From positions 372,001 to 436,000 of the forward strand of contig NZ_JADKYR010000003.1 in assembly GCF_015354335.1 (NCBI RefSeq): 64,000 bases of DNA, read 5' to 3'. Below are positions 17,737 through 27,371 of the stretch, piece by piece (position 1 is the stretch's first letter; every line of letters begins with the position of its first letter). Below the pieces are notes generated by a model, which saw only the letters and a list, made by a program, of their open reading frames with translations, did no database searches and was not told where the DNA came from. Position numbers and translations under genes: made by a program. The stretch is from Methylophilus sp. 13 (GTDB lineage: Bacteria; Pseudomonadota; Gammaproteobacteria; Burkholderiales; Methylophilaceae).

Positions 17737-18891
17737 CAGCTGCCTAGGCAAGAAAATCGTCGCGGCGGTCCCTTTATCCTTCTCGCTGCTTATTTCTACG
17801 CGGCCATTAAAAAGCTCTACAATTTCCTTCACCAACACCAAGCCCAAGCCACTGCCTTCAATGGCTTGATCAGCCTTGGCACGCCAGTATTTTTTAAATA
17901 GATGCTTTTGCTGTTCGCAAGTGATACCAATCCCGTAATCAATGACGGTAATTGCAACCTCATGTTCAGCGCTAGGCGCATTCACTTTGACAATCACACG
18001 CCCACTCGAGTACTTGTAAGCATTACTGATCAAGTTATACAGCGCTTGTTTGAATTTATTGACATCCATGACCACCTCTATCCTGCGTGTGGCCGGGATA
18101 AACTCGATAGGTGGTCTATTGGCGGGCGGGAAGTAATAGTCTGTCATTTTTCTCACTTCCGTATTCAGCTCAACCTTTTGTAACTCCACCTCACTCCCGG
18201 CATTGATCTCAAATTGATTGAGGCTCAATAAGTCTTTGAGGACTTGATTCAGAAAACCGGATTGGGAGTGAATGGCCTCCACTAGAAATGCATTCTCATC
18301 CTGGGCGCATAGTTTCGTTTTTAGTATTTCAGAGAAACCTAAAATATTACCAATCAGATTTCTTAGCTCATGCGCTGCTGCCAGCAGGTGCTCAGACTTC
18401 GTAACATTCGAATGATAATCATGCGTAATGTCTCGGTAATAAATAATCTCTTTCACGGCGCCATCTGATGGATGACGGACGATTTTTTGCAGCACGCGAA
18501 ACTCCGGGGTCTCGGTGAATAGTTGATTCACTCGATCAGTTTTACGCCGATAAAACTTATGCGGATTATTGAAGTTATCCTGGCGTAACTTGTAGAGTAG
18601 CCCCACCCGCCCTTTCTCAATCACCCGACTACTGAGCCGGGTCAAAATATCATTCAATACTTGCTGATCTTGAGAAAGTATCTGTTCTTTTTTGATCCCG
18701 GTGAGCAAGGTAAAACTTTCATTGACGAATTTCACCGTATCATCATGGCAAATCACGATGATGCCATCTGGTGAATATTCTAAGGCAGAGCGTAAGTCCT
18801 CATCAGGCCGCATGGCGGCCTGCCAATAAGGCGCGCGCGCGTCTTTGACACGATGCTCATATGAAATGTTTTCCAAGATTTGCCCCGCCAT
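17731..18891 (-). CDS. PAS-domain sensor histidine kinase
   Basis: A 386-residue soluble kinase: a PAS domain (about 35-145, SPDGIIVICHDDTVKFVNES), a HisKA helix pair with phospho-His in AAAHELRNLIGNILG (near residue 174), and an HATPase with N box NLISNAYKYS, G1 DYGIGI and G2 GSGLGLVLVKE. No membrane helix or signal peptide, so the signal is cytoplasmic. ATG 18891 is used; a TTG at 18924 that overlaps the HD-GYP stop is possible. It is the last gene of the leftward signalling operon and converges on the HTH-REC gene. Confidence 0.9.
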   Translation of the reverse strand: MAGQILENISYEHRVKDARAPYWQAAMRPDEDLRSALEYSPDGIIVICHDDTVKFVNESFTLLTGIKKEQILSQDQQVLNDILTRLSSRVIEKGRVGLLYKLRQDNFNNPHKFYRRKTDRVNQLFTETPEFRVLQKIVRHPSDGAVKEIIYYRDITHDYHSNVTKSEHLLAAAHELRNLIGNILGFSEILKTKLCAQDENAFLVEAIHSQSGFLNQVLKDLLSLNQFEINAGSEVELQKVELNTEVRKMTDYYFPPANRPPIEFIPATRRIEVVMDVNKFKQALYNLISNAYKYSSGRVIVKVNAPSAEHEVAITVIDYGIGITCEQQKHLFKKYWRAKADQAIEGSGLGLVLVKEIVELFNGRVEISSEKDKGTAATIFLPRQLS

Positions 18892-18913
18892 ATTCAACGT
18901 TTCTACCTGACAA

Positions 18914-19705
18914 CTATTTATCAAAAAAACTCAAAGCAGAGTATTTAAGCATTTGCTCGTAAGAAATCGCCTTCTGATCAATGTGCTTTTTCAATCGCTC
19001 AAATTGCTTATAGTGCTTTAAAAAAACTTCCGTTAACGCGGGGTCAAAATGTGTACCCGCAAGTTTCTCTATCTGCTGATAGGTCTCCTCATAGCTAAAC
19101 GCTTTTCGATAACATCTATCCATGGTCAGTGCATCAAAAAAATCGACCAGTGCCACAATGCGCCCCACCAGAGGGATTGCTTCTTTTGCCAACCCTCGCG
19201 GATAGCCTGTGCCGTCGTATTTCTCGTGATGTGTTAACGAAATCAGCGCAGCCAATTTAAACAAGGGGAGCTCGTCCATGAGTATCTTTTCACCGATTTC
19301 CGCGTGCTGATTCATGATCAGCCGCTCATCCACCGTGAGCGCTCCTCGTTTTTTCAAAATGTCATCAGGCACCCCGACTTTGCCGATGTCATGCATGGGC
19401 GCGGCCAACCTCACCATGAAACAAAAGTCCTGAGGCTTGTTTAATAAATGGCAGAGATACTCTGAGAGGTAACCGACGCGCGTAATATGCACGCCGGTGT
19501 CATCATCTTTACTGGCTGCCACCCGTGCCAACTTACATAAGGTGGTGTGATGCGCACTGACCAGCGCATCGTGATTAGCCTCTTTTTCACCCTTTAGCAC
19601 CGAAAAATCCTGCGCCAATTTAAGCAGTTGCTCAACCAAGTTAGAACTGGAAGCCTCAACCATCTCGTGAATAAATGCTGTGCCAAGTTGCAGTTTACTT
19701 GCCAT
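18914..19705 (-). CDS. HD-GYP domain phosphodiesterase
   Basis: A 263-residue protein with an N-terminal helical segment and an HD-GYP domain that would hydrolyse c-di-GMP. The HD pair is in PMHDIGKVGVPDDIL (residues 105-106) and the GYP motif in HHEKYDGTGYPRGL (159-172), all intact. It lacks its own receiver, but the preceding gene encodes a lone receiver and the two overlap by a few bases, suggesting a split version of the common REC-HD-GYP protein. AAGGAG lies before ATG 19705. Confidence 0.92.
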   Translation of the reverse strand: MASKLQLGTAFIHEMVEASSSNLVEQLLKLAQDFSVLKGEKEANHDALVSAHHTTLCKLARVAASKDDDTGVHITRVGYLSEYLCHLLNKPQDFCFMVRLAAPMHDIGKVGVPDDILKKRGALTVDERLIMNQHAEIGEKILMDELPLFKLAALISLTHHEKYDGTGYPRGLAKEAIPLVGRIVALVDFFDALTMDRCYRKAFSYEETYQQIEKLAGTHFDPALTEVFLKHYKQFERLKKHIDQKAISYEQMLKYSALSFFDK

Positions 19706-20132
19706 ATGTACTCCTTACTCTGGAAACCCGTTCCAATAAATCTATGGGACTAAAAGGTTTTTCAATAAAATCATTAGCCCCGGCCAGCAAAACATCAAAC
19801 TTTGTTTGCGTATCGGTCATGCCACTCAAGACATAAATCAAAGAATCATTTAAAGCAGGTAAGGCTCGAAGTTGTTTACACAACATTAACCCATCGACAC
19901 GATCCATTAAAATCAAATCGATAATAATCAGATGCGGCAGATGATGTTCGGCCAGATAAAGGGCCGACACCGCATTCTCTGCACACTCGACTTGATAATC
20001 CTCTTCAGAAAATAATGTTTTCAATAGCAATCGCGTATGGAGCTGATCATCCACAACCAGTATTCTCTTTCTTTGCGCAGTTGAATCAATAAATTGCGTC
20101 AGCTTCCACCATTCGTTCTGTTTATCGGACAT
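19695..20132 (-). CDS. Single-domain response regulator (REC)
   Basis: A 145-residue CheY-like receiver. LVVDDQ carries the acidic pair, IIIDLIL the phospho-acceptor Asp, LSGMTD the switch Thr/Ser region and IEKPFS the conserved Lys. There is no output domain. It overlaps the HD-GYP gene start by 11 bases, so the phosphorylated receiver probably acts on that enzyme. ATG 20132 is one codon inside a possible TTG start. Confidence 0.9.
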   Translation of the reverse strand: MSDKQNEWWKLTQFIDSTAQRKRILVVDDQLHTRLLLKTLFSEEDYQVECAENAVSALYLAEHHLPHLIIIDLILMDRVDGLMLCKQLRALPALNDSLIYVLSGMTDTQTKFDVLLAGANDFIEKPFSPIDLLERVSRVRSTYGK

Positions 20133-20153
20133 CAAAGGCGCTTCTTTCTCAAA

Positions 20154-20345
20154 TCACAAGGAGTCTCTGCCATGCGGGATTGGGCGCAAGGCAGATTGCA
20201 TTTCCTCAAACAGCAGATTTAATGCTGCATCAGAAACAGCCACAATCAAATTAAAACGCGTGTCATTGAAATTTTGGTTAATTTCTCTCGACAACTGGTC
20301 TTTCAATGCACGCAGCTTTTCAATTGAGTCATCTTCGATATTCAT
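20154..20345 (-). CDS. Small hypothetical protein at the head of the signalling operon
   Basis: A 63-residue acidic protein, mostly helical (DDSIEKLRALKDQLSREI), with no signal peptide or metal motif. No strong ribosome site is seen before ATG 20345, but the frame lies 21 bases before the REC gene on the same strand and just inside the AT-rich promoter region, which supports a real first gene. No family recognised. Confidence 0.5.
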   Translation of the reverse strand: MNIEDDSIEKLRALKDQLSREINQNFNDTRFNLIVAVSDAALNLLFEEMQSALRPIPHGRDSL

Positions 20346-20596
20346 AATTAATCAAATTTAATATTTTATTTAATAATAATATTAAATTAATAGATTATCA
20401 ATTTAAGGAGTAATTTTATACAACGCAAGGGAAAATTTCACTACAGATAAGGCATAAATGTGGAAATTTTGCTCAAGCAAGGACGGGGCATGCGCATGAA
20501 GGGAGCGAAATGGCCAAGGCGGTGGTCAAATATTGCAATTATCTGACCCCACAGGCATCATACGTCCTTTATTAAAACAGGACTTGAGGAAAAGTT
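20346..20596. other. Intergenic region with AT-rich right boundary of signalling block
   Basis: The first 75 bases are extremely AT-rich and should hold the promoter of the leftward operon. A perfect 8-base inverted repeat, AAAATTTC (20432-20439) with GAAATTTT (20463-20470), lies further right. GAGGAAAA before 20597 is the ribosome site of the DoxX gene. No gene is seen. Confidence 0.5.
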
Positions 20597-20977
20597 ATGT
20601 GTCGTTTTCAAACCGCAGCGGCCAGGATTTTACTGGGGCTGGTGTTTTTTGGGGTGGTGATTTTGAAGCTGATGGCTATTTTAAATACGCCTGATGGTTA
20701 TCTGCAATACCAAATGATGTTAGGGCAATTTGGCCTGCCAGCCGTGTTTGCACCATTGCTGATTTTCATTCAGTTTGTGTTTGGTCTGTTGCTGATCGTG
20801 GGGTACAAAACCCAACTATCTGCACGCGTTTTGGGCGTGTTGGCGGTATTTATGGCACTGGTGCTTGGCCAGGCTTCGCTGGACGCGTTTTTTGCCTACC
20901 TGGGCATCGCTGGTGGCATGTGGTTATTGAGTATTTATCCGCAAACTGCTTGCAGTCTGGATAACCGCAACAAATAA
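20597..20977 (+). CDS. DoxX family membrane protein
   Basis: A 126-residue inner-membrane protein of the DoxX/SURF4-like family with four hydrophobic segments (about 8-30, 48-68, 75-95 and 98-118). DoxX-family proteins are linked to quinone or redox functions, but most members, like this one, have no proven role. A GAGGAAAA ribosome site supports ATG 20597. It is a single-gene unit ending in a bidirectional terminator. Confidence 0.82.
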   Translation: MCRFQTAAARILLGLVFFGVVILKLMAILNTPDGYLQYQMMLGQFGLPAVFAPLLIFIQFVFGLLLIVGYKTQLSARVLGVLAVFMALVLGQASLDAFFAYLGIAGGMWLLSIYPQTACSLDNRNK

Positions 20978-20990
20978 ACGATTCAGTCGT

Positions 20991-21018
20991 AAAAAGCCGG
21001 GTTAGCCCGGCTTTTTTT
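20991..21018. terminator. Bidirectional terminator between doxX and ntrX
   Basis: AAAAA, GCCGGG (20996-21001), loop TTAG, CCCGGC (21006-21011), then seven T. A runs on one side and T runs on the other let it stop both converging genes. It overlaps the ntrX stop by a couple of bases. Confidence 0.92.
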
Positions 21019-22279
21019 ATCCCTTGATTTTGATCCCCAGCTGTTTGAGCTTGCGATAGAGGTGTGTCCGCTCCAGCCCCGAAATTTCTGACAACCGGCT
21101 CATATTATTTTTGACCAGCCGCATATGGTACTGGAAGTAAAAACGCTCGAAGTCATCGCGCGCTTCACGCAAGGGCTGGTCCAGATTAAGCGGCATATGC
21201 TGCTCAGACGACTCGCCGCGCTGCCCTTGAAAATTGGCCAGAACACGCTGCACATCGGTCTGGGTAATGCTTTCACCCAAACTGGTCATGAGCAGGTTCT
21301 GCACGACGGACTCCAGCTCGTCCAAATCACCTGGCCAGTCAGCATTGCGCAGCGCATTCAGCGCCGCCACATCAAACGCCTTGTAGTCAATCTTGCTGGC
21401 TTCAACCATCAGGGTCGCCATCGCATTGACCAGATCGGGAATATCCTCTTTGTGCTCATCCAGGCAAGGCACCTTCACCGCTGACCCAGCCAGCGTTTGC
21501 AGCAAGGCCTGCTCAAGCATGGCTTTTTCAATCAGTTGCGGCAAGCCATGCTCACTGGCGCAAATCACGCGTACCCCGTATTTTTCGGATTTATTGATGA
21601 GCAGGTGCAGGCCTTTTTGTTCGGTCTTGCCCAGTCTGGTGACTTCATCGACAAACACCACGCCTTCACGGGCCTGCTCGAGAATTTCCATCGGTGCGGT
21701 GACCAGCTTCTCATACTCGGTCAAGGCCACCCACGGCGTATTCTGCGGACGCAAAAACTTGGCGCACAATGGCACACTGCCGCCTTTTTTACCAATCAGG
21801 AACAAGGTGTTTTTATGGCGCGCCAGCTGCTCCAGGCGCTGCTTGAGCTCCTGAATGACGGCACTTTTGCCAAAGCTGGACAGGTTAATTTCGGTATGCG
21901 CCAGATGCTCGGTATGTTTGATCGCTGCGCCTACGGTTTTGAGCAGCTTTTGCAAGGCAATCGGTTTTTCGAGGAAGTCGAACGCCCCGAGGCGAGTGGC
22001 CTCGACCGCGGTATCTATGGTGCCATGCCCAGACATCATGATCACCGGCATGGTCAGCAAGCCGGCATTGGCCCATTCTTTAAGCAGGCTGATGCCATCG
22101 CAATCAGGCATCCAGATGTCAAGCAACACCAGATCCGGTCGCTGCTTGAGCCGCTCGTCCCTGGCAATTTGTGCATTTTCTGCCAGGCGCACGACGTGCC
22201 CCTCATCCCGCAAGATATCGCTTAATAACTCCCTGATGCCGATTTCGTCATCGACGACCAAAATATTACGTGAAGCCAT
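21017..22279 (-). CDS. ntrX: NtrX-like response regulator with degenerate sigma-54 ATPase domain
   Basis: A 420-residue regulator: receiver (1-120, VVDDE and LVLLDIWMP with the phospho-Asp, EKPI Lys), a remnant AAA+ domain (about 140-350) and a Fis-type HTH (about 385-418, LSEISGLERTHLYRKLKQLG). The ATPase is eroded: the Walker A site reads GKKGGSVPL without the conserved GK[ET], the region that carries GAFTGA in sigma-54 activators is missing, and only the Walker B FVDEV remains. It cannot be a normal sigma-54 activator; DNA binding and phosphorylation look intact. It lies 9 bases after ntrY. Confidence 0.9.
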   Translation of the reverse strand: MASRNILVVDDEIGIRELLSDILRDEGHVVRLAENAQIARDERLKQRPDLVLLDIWMPDCDGISLLKEWANAGLLTMPVIMMSGHGTIDTAVEATRLGAFDFLEKPIALQKLLKTVGAAIKHTEHLAHTEINLSSFGKSAVIQELKQRLEQLARHKNTLFLIGKKGGSVPLCAKFLRPQNTPWVALTEYEKLVTAPMEILEQAREGVVFVDEVTRLGKTEQKGLHLLINKSEKYGVRVICASEHGLPQLIEKAMLEQALLQTLAGSAVKVPCLDEHKEDIPDLVNAMATLMVEASKIDYKAFDVAALNALRNADWPGDLDELESVVQNLLMTSLGESITQTDVQRVLANFQGQRGESSEQHMPLNLDQPLREARDDFERFYFQYHMRLVKNNMSRLSEISGLERTHLYRKLKQLGIKIKG

Positions 22280-22288
22280 GGTACTTCC

Positions 22289-24451
22289 TTACACGATGCG
22301 CTCAACGCGCCGACGTTGTTGTTGTTTATCGACCGGCAAGCTGATGGTGACGCTGGCGCCCCCTTGTGGCAGATTATCGATGCGTATCTGTCCACGCTGC
22401 TCTTCTATCATTTTTTTGACAATAGCCAATCCCAACCCGGTACCGTGTGACTTGGTTGTGACGTAAGGTTCAAACACCCTCGCCATCACCTCGGTGGGAA
22501 AACCACTGCCGTTATCCGTCACTGACAATTTTATACGCTCGCCATCATAATCGGTCAAGATCACAATTTGCGGTTGTTCAGTTTGCACCAATGCATCCTG
22601 GGCATTTTGCAGCAGGTTATGCAGGATTTGGCGCATCATGGTGGCATCGGCATAAATCTCGGGCAGCTGCTCATGCAGGGACAGCACCAGCTTGACCACA
22701 GAGGCGTTGTAAAGGCGGCTCACATCGCGGATCAAGGCATTCAAATCCAGCCTTACCAGTTGGGCGGCAGGCGTTCTGGCATACTCACTAAATTCGTTGA
22801 CCATATTCTTCATCGCCTGCACCTGGTTGACGATGGTATCGGTAGACTTAAACAGCATCTCCGCATCCTTTTCTTCCAGTTTGTCGCGCAGCTTCAGCTG
22901 CAAGCGCTCGGCAGACAGCTGTATCGGTGTCAGCGGATTTTTGATTTCGTGCGCCAGCCGTCTGGCTACCTCGGCCCAGGCGGCATCGCGCTGGGCTTGC
23001 GCCATGGCGGTCACATCATCAAACACCACTACCAGGCCGTGCCCCGCCCCTTCCGGCAACCGCGTCACCCGCAACATCAGCATCTGCTTGCCATGCACCC
23101 CTTCAATTTCGATCTGGCTGCTTAAATGCCGCTCATGATGGTCAAATTGCAACGTATCTTCATAGTGTTGCATCACCAACGCTGTAAAAGGCGTGAGGTA
23201 ATCATTTTCGGCCGCAATGTCGGTAAAGACTTTGTTTTTAAAGCCCACCAGCGAAATCCCCAAAATATTGGTGGCAGCCAGATTGTAAACACGCAGCTCC
23301 GCCTGTTCATTAATGGTCATCACGCCTGAGCTCAGGTGCGACAAAATAGCTTCCAGGTAGGCACGTGCAGACTCCACATGCTGACGGCTCTGTTCGGAGG
23401 CATTTTTCGCTTCCTGCAACTGGCGCGTCATGCTGTTGAACGACTTCACCAGCACACTAAGCTCATCCTTGCCAAATGAGGGCAGCTGCTGCGAATAATC
23501 GCCACTGGCAATCAGCCGCGTCCCTTCTGCCAGCACCGTCAAGGGTTGCGCCATGCGCCGACTCAGTGCAAATGCGATGGTCAATGCGCCCAGCATGGAC
23601 AGCAGCAAAATCATGGTCAGCGTCAGCATGAAAATGTCTTTGAGTGACTGCCGGCTGTACGACAAGGTCTGGTACTCGCGGTAGACCTCCTGCACCGATT
23701 CGGCAGTATTCGAAAGCGCCTTGGGCACCGGTTGCATCAATTGCAGAATCCGCATCTCGCCCGTGATCCCCAAGGTTTCCACCGGGATCAGCACGCGCAT
23801 GTACAGGCCTTTGCCGGGGATAGGCTCGATTTTGCCGTAGATACGGCTACGTGCCTGGCGTAACTGTGGCACAGAAGGCAGCTCAGGTAAAAAGCTGCTG
23901 GGATCAGAGCTGCTGACAGCCAGAATCGCACCTTGCGGGGTCAGTAATGCCGCGTCCTGAACGCCAGCCTTTTCACGCAGATCGTTCAGTTGTCCATAAT
24001 GTGAGCGGGCCGTTTGCAGTGATAGCGAGACCGCCATGCTTTGCGCCTTTTCCTTGACGTCCTCCAGCATGATATCCAGCGCCCGTTGCCCCAGATTCAG
24101 CCCCCCATCCAGTGCGGATTCGACCTTAACGTTAAACCAAGACTCAATCGAGCGTGACAGGAAGTTCACGGAAACCAGATAGACGATCATGCCTGGAATC
24201 AACGCCATCAGGGCAAAAGACACCAGCAATCTGAAATTCAGCTTGCTGCCTACCTGTTTGGCTTTGGTGGTCTGGTAAAGATGGCGTAACTGATAGGCAA
24301 TCACCCCCAGCAACAACACGGCGAGGCCAGCATTGATATACAGCAGGATCAGGTAATAATCCCCACTGATGGCGGTGTTGGCACTGGCGAGAGACAGCAG
24401 GTACAGCAGGGCTGCCGCCAGTAGAATGGACAAAATCAGGACATACCGCAT
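22289..24451 (-). CDS. ntrY: NtrY-like membrane sensor histidine kinase
   Basis: A 720-residue kinase: several N-terminal membrane helices (about 1-100), a periplasmic sensor segment (to about 270), a helix near 280, HAMP (about 295-350, [17 protein letters not shown]), PAS (about 365-480), HisKA with His near 500 ([13 protein letters not shown]) and an HATPase with [15 protein letters not shown]. It is the sensor of the NtrYX pair, linked in other bacteria to nitrogen, redox and envelope control. It follows the DUF4390 gene by a few bases in the rsmB-DUF4390-ntrYX unit. Confidence 0.93.
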   Translation of the reverse strand: MRYVLILSILLAAALLYLLSLASANTAISGDYYLILLYINAGLAVLLLGVIAYQLRHLYQTTKAKQVGSKLNFRLLVSFALMALIPGMIVYLVSVNFLSRSIESWFNVKVESALDGGLNLGQRALDIMLEDVKEKAQSMAVSLSLQTARSHYGQLNDLREKAGVQDAALLTPQGAILAVSSSDPSSFLPELPSVPQLRQARSRIYGKIEPIPGKGLYMRVLIPVETLGITGEMRILQLMQPVPKALSNTAESVQEVYREYQTLSYSRQSLKDIFMLTLTMILLLSMLGALTIAFALSRRMAQPLTVLAEGTRLIASGDYSQQLPSFGKDELSVLVKSFNSMTRQLQEAKNASEQSRQHVESARAYLEAILSHLSSGVMTINEQAELRVYNLAATNILGISLVGFKNKVFTDIAAENDYLTPFTALVMQHYEDTLQFDHHERHLSSQIEIEGVHGKQMLMLRVTRLPEGAGHGLVVVFDDVTAMAQAQRDAAWAEVARRLAHEIKNPLTPIQLSAERLQLKLRDKLEEKDAEMLFKSTDTIVNQVQAMKNMVNEFSEYARTPAAQLVRLDLNALIRDVSRLYNASVVKLVLSLHEQLPEIYADATMMRQILHNLLQNAQDALVQTEQPQIVILTDYDGERIKLSVTDNGSGFPTEVMARVFEPYVTTKSHGTGLGLAIVKKMIEEQRGQIRIDNLPQGGASVTISLPVDKQQQRRRVERIV

Positions 24452-24455
24452 AGGG

Positions 24456-25031
24456 CTAACGCTGGGTGTCCTTTACCCACCAGCTAAACGTCGGCGTGAC
24501 CAGCTCCCAGTCACTTTCGCCCAGGGCATCCAGCTGCAAGGCTTTAGGCAGCTTGCTGGTATCCAGATGCATTTTGAGCGCCGCCTGATAGGGCTGATTT
24601 TTTTCTAGTGTGGCATGCGGCGTCAAGCGCCAGTCGCGGATCAGGCCCAACTCACGCCTGGCTTCAGCCAGGCTGTCGAATCCTTTTTGCTGTTGCGGAT
24701 AATTAAGCAGATATTGCTTGGTCAGCGCGTGATAGTTGAGCGTGACGGCGCGACGCTCGGTCACCACCTCATCATCAAACCAGTACTTCATGGGTTTGAT
24801 GATCTGGCATTCATACAAAAATGTCAGGGCGATGCCCTTACTCAAAGCTTCCTCAAGCGCGCGGCCAAAATGGATGTCCAGATCCGCATCCAGCGCCCAG
24901 GTATCTTCACGCAATACCAGCTCGGCACTTTTGACATGGGCATGATTGTTATTGGCAGCCAGTGCCAATGCTGTCATGGTCAGCAGAAAAAAAAGCGCCG
25001 AATAATATTTAATGTTTTTGTAAAAGCGCAT
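24456..25031 (-). CDS. DUF4390 domain-containing exported protein
   Basis: A 191-residue protein with a signal-like N-terminus (about 8-28) and a soluble DUF4390 body including [20 protein letters not shown] and the terminal [14 protein letters not shown]4390 genes sit between rsmB and ntrY in many betaproteobacteria, which hints at a periplasmic partner of NtrY; this is inference. ATG 25031 overlaps the end of rsmB by 23 bases; longer frames from 25139 add a sequence lying inside rsmB. Confidence 0.85.
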   Translation of the reverse strand: MRFYKNIKYYSALFFLLTMTALALAANNNHAHVKSAELVLREDTWALDADLDIHFGRALEEALSKGIALTFLYECQIIKPMKYWFDDEVVTERRAVTLNYHALTKQYLLNYPQQQKGFDSLAEARRELGLIRDWRLTPHATLEKNQPYQAALKMHLDTSKLPKALQLDALGESDWELVTPTFSWWVKDTQR

Positions 25032-26298
25032 AAAACAATCCGTCATGCGCGGCAGTGGGCAGCAATTGCCCGCCAATTGACTGCTGGCAAGGGAGGCCCG
25101 AGGCATCAAACTGCACTGGCAACCTGACCGCATCTGCATGCATGGTTAAAAACTGTTGAATCTGCATTTCATTTTCTTGTTGAAAAATCGAACAGGTGAC
25201 GTACAGCAATTTACCGCCTTTTGCCAGCATATGCCACAAATTCAATAATATTTGCTGTTGCATCTGGGCAAATACCGTCAAATCCTGTGGCCGACGCAAC
25301 CATTTCATATCGACATGCCTGCGCACGATGCCTGAGGCACTACAGGGCACATCAGCCAGAATGCGGTCAAATAACTGACCATCAAACCAGTCGGCTTTTG
25401 CCGCATCGCCTGTCCTGACCTTGGCTTGCAAGCCCAGACGCTGCAGGTTGTCGTGGACACGGCGCAGGCGCTCTGCCTCCACATCCAGGGCAAGCAAGTC
25501 AATATCACTGGCTTCAAGCAAGTGACAAGTTTTACCGCCCGGCGCGCTACAGGCATCCAGCACGCGCATGCCTGCTTGCACATCTAGCAAAGGAACCGCC
25601 CACTGTGCGCCGGCATCCTGCACACTGAGCCAGCCTTGATCAAAATGCGGCAGTTTGTGCACCGGCAACGGCTGCTGCAACTGAATCGCCGTACCGCCCA
25701 ACGCTTGCGCCGCAATCCCCGCGTCATCCAGCGCCTGCATGTAGCTGGCGACATCCGTTTTGCGCAGATTAATGCGCAACGTCATGGGTGGGTGGCTGTT
25801 GCCTATGGTCAGAATCGACTGCCAATGCTGAGGATATTGTTGTTTGAGGGTATCAATCCACCATTGCGGATAGTTAAACTGCACCGCTTCCGACTGACTC
25901 ACTTGCGCCTGCAAGGTTGTCCGTTGGCGCAAAAAATTACGCAATACCGCATTGACCAGCCCTTTTGCCCAGCGCAGCCCGGTTTTGCCCGCGGCTTCCA
26001 CAGCCTGATTGACCACCGTAAAATCATCTTCGGCCCCATGCAACAGCTGCGACAGGGCAACCAGCAACAGCGCGTGTACACGTGCATCCGTTACTGGCTT
26101 GGCCGTCAGCGCCTGCAAATAAGCCGCGGCTTCGGCATACAAGCGCAAGGTGAGGTAGCTGTAATCCTGTGCAGCCGCCTGCTGTTGCGGCGTCGCCGAC
26201 TTGACCCTGCGCAATGCCTTAGGCATGGAAACAGTCAGGTTATGTCCGGCCAACACTTCGGCCACCGCAGATGCGGCTATGAGCTGGGCAACTTGCAA
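25009..26298 (-). CDS. rsmB: 16S rRNA (cytosine(967)-C(5))-methyltransferase RsmB
   Basis: A 429-residue SAM-dependent rRNA methyltransferase. An NusB-like RNA-binding domain comes first (about 1-140), then the catalytic domain with DACSAPGGKT, DVPCSASGIVRRHVD (Pro-Cys) and YVTCSIFQQENE (the nucleophile Cys). The only usable start in frame is TTG 26298, because a stop lies just upstream and the NusB part requires the N-terminus. It follows the htpX terminator, so it either has its own promoter or depends on read-through. Confidence 0.94.
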   Translation of the reverse strand: MQVAQLIAASAVAEVLAGHNLTVSMPKALRRVKSATPQQQAAAQDYSYLTLRLYAEAAAYLQALTAKPVTDARVHALLLVALSQLLHGAEDDFTVVNQAVEAAGKTGLRWAKGLVNAVLRNFLRQRTTLQAQVSQSEAVQFNYPQWWIDTLKQQYPQHWQSILTIGNSHPPMTLRINLRKTDVASYMQALDDAGIAAQALGGTAIQLQQPLPVHKLPHFDQGWLSVQDAGAQWAVPLLDVQAGMRVLDACSAPGGKTCHLLEASDIDLLALDVEAERLRRVHDNLQRLGLQAKVRTGDAAKADWFDGQLFDRILADVPCSASGIVRRHVDMKWLRRPQDLTVFAQMQQQILLNLWHMLAKGGKLLYVTCSIFQQENEMQIQQFLTMHADAVRLPVQFDASGLPCQQSIGGQLLPTAAHDGLFYALLQKH

Positions 26299-26370
26299 AA
26301 GAAGACTCTGGTGAAAAAAAGACTATTCTACTTGATGCGCCCAAAATACACAGACAAAAACTCACGCAAT

Positions 26371-26397
26371 AAAAAAGGCTTTCTTGCGAAAGCCTTT
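26371..26397 (-). terminator. Rho-independent terminator after htpX
   Basis: Perfect 10-base stem AAAGGCTTTC (26374-26383) with GAAAGCCTTT (26388-26397), loop TTGC. On the minus strand it ends in T residues (26376-26371). It lies between htpX and rsmB, splitting the long leftward gene series. Confidence 0.88.
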
Positions 26398-26417
26398 ACT
26401 GTCTGATGAAATCGCGT

Positions 26418-27287
26418 TTAATACTGGTTAGCCAGCGCCAATAACCGGCGGATCCGCTCTTCGGTCTGCGGGTGGGTGCTGAACAACCCCGCCAGGTCTG
26501 CGCCTGATAAGGGGTTGATAATCATCATCTGCCCGGTTTCCGGGTGTTGCTCGGCAGTCATATTGGGAATCTGGTGCGCATAATTGTGGATTTTCTCCAG
26601 CGCGGCCGCCAAGGCTTTCGGGTCGCGACTGATCTCAGCCCCCATGCGATCTGCTTCATATTCGCGCGACCGTGAAATCGCCATCTGGATCAGCGAAGCG
26701 GCCAACGGTGCCAGAATCATAATCAAAATACCAATAATGGGATTGGGTCGGTCTTCGCCCTCCCGATGCCCGCCAAACATCAGGCCAAATTGCGCAATCG
26801 ATGAAATGGCCCCGGCCACGGTGGCGGAAATAGTAGAGATCAAGGTATCGCGGTGTTTCACGTGCGCCAGCTCATGTGCCATCACACCGCGCAATTCGCG
26901 CTCACTCAAAATCTGCATGATGCCGGTAGTAGCTGCCACGGCAGCGTTCTCGGGGTTGCGGCCGGTAGCAAACGCATTCGGCTGGCTTTCATTGATCACG
27001 AACACACGCGGCATGGGTAATTGGGCCCGCTCGGCCAGCTCTTTGACCATGTTGTAATAGTTGCGGAACTGCCCATTACCAAAATTATTTTCAGCATTGA
27101 TCTCAACTGCGCCATACATTTTCAGCACCGCCTGGTCGCTAAACCAGTAGGCATAAAAGTTCATGCCGCCTGCCAGCAACAGCGCCAGCAACATGCCGCC
27201 CTGGCCACCCAGCGCGCCGCCCACCGCAACAAACAGGGCAGTAATCGCGGCCATCAACACAAAGGTTTTGGTCCAGTTACCTAACAT
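26418..27287 (-). CDS. htpX: Protease HtpX
   Basis: A 289-residue inner-membrane M48 zinc metalloprotease for membrane-protein quality control. Two N-terminal helices (about 8-25 and 32-50) precede the cytoplasmic domain with zinc motif [12 protein letters not shown]; two further hydrophobic segments and the zinc-ligand Glu in [13 protein letters not shown] follow. Length and order are standard. It is the last gene before the terminator in the def-fmt-htpX series. Confidence 0.96.
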   Translation of the reverse strand: MLGNWTKTFVLMAAITALFVAVGGALGGQGGMLLALLLAGGMNFYAYWFSDQAVLKMYGAVEINAENNFGNGQFRNYYNMVKELAERAQLPMPRVFVINESQPNAFATGRNPENAAVAATTGIMQILSERELRGVMAHELAHVKHRDTLISTISATVAGAISSIAQFGLMFGGHREGEDRPNPIIGILIMILAPLAASLIQMAISRSREYEADRMGAEISRDPKALAAALEKIHNYAHQIPNMTAEQHPETGQMMIINPLSGADLAGLFSTHPQTEERIRRLLALANQY

Positions 27288-27340
27288 AGTGACTCCTTCA
27301 CAATTCGGTGAGTAATATCGACTTTAATATGCGGGGATGA

Positions 27341-27360
27341 CAGGCATTTTTCAATGCCTG
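27341..27360. terminator. Hairpin between fmt and htpX
   Basis: CAGGCATT (27341-27348), loop TTTC, AATGCCTG (27353-27360), perfect. No T run follows on the minus strand, so it is not a full terminator. It may mark an RNA processing or stability site between fmt and htpX. Confidence 0.4.
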
Positions 27361-27371
27361 CACCAGATTGA

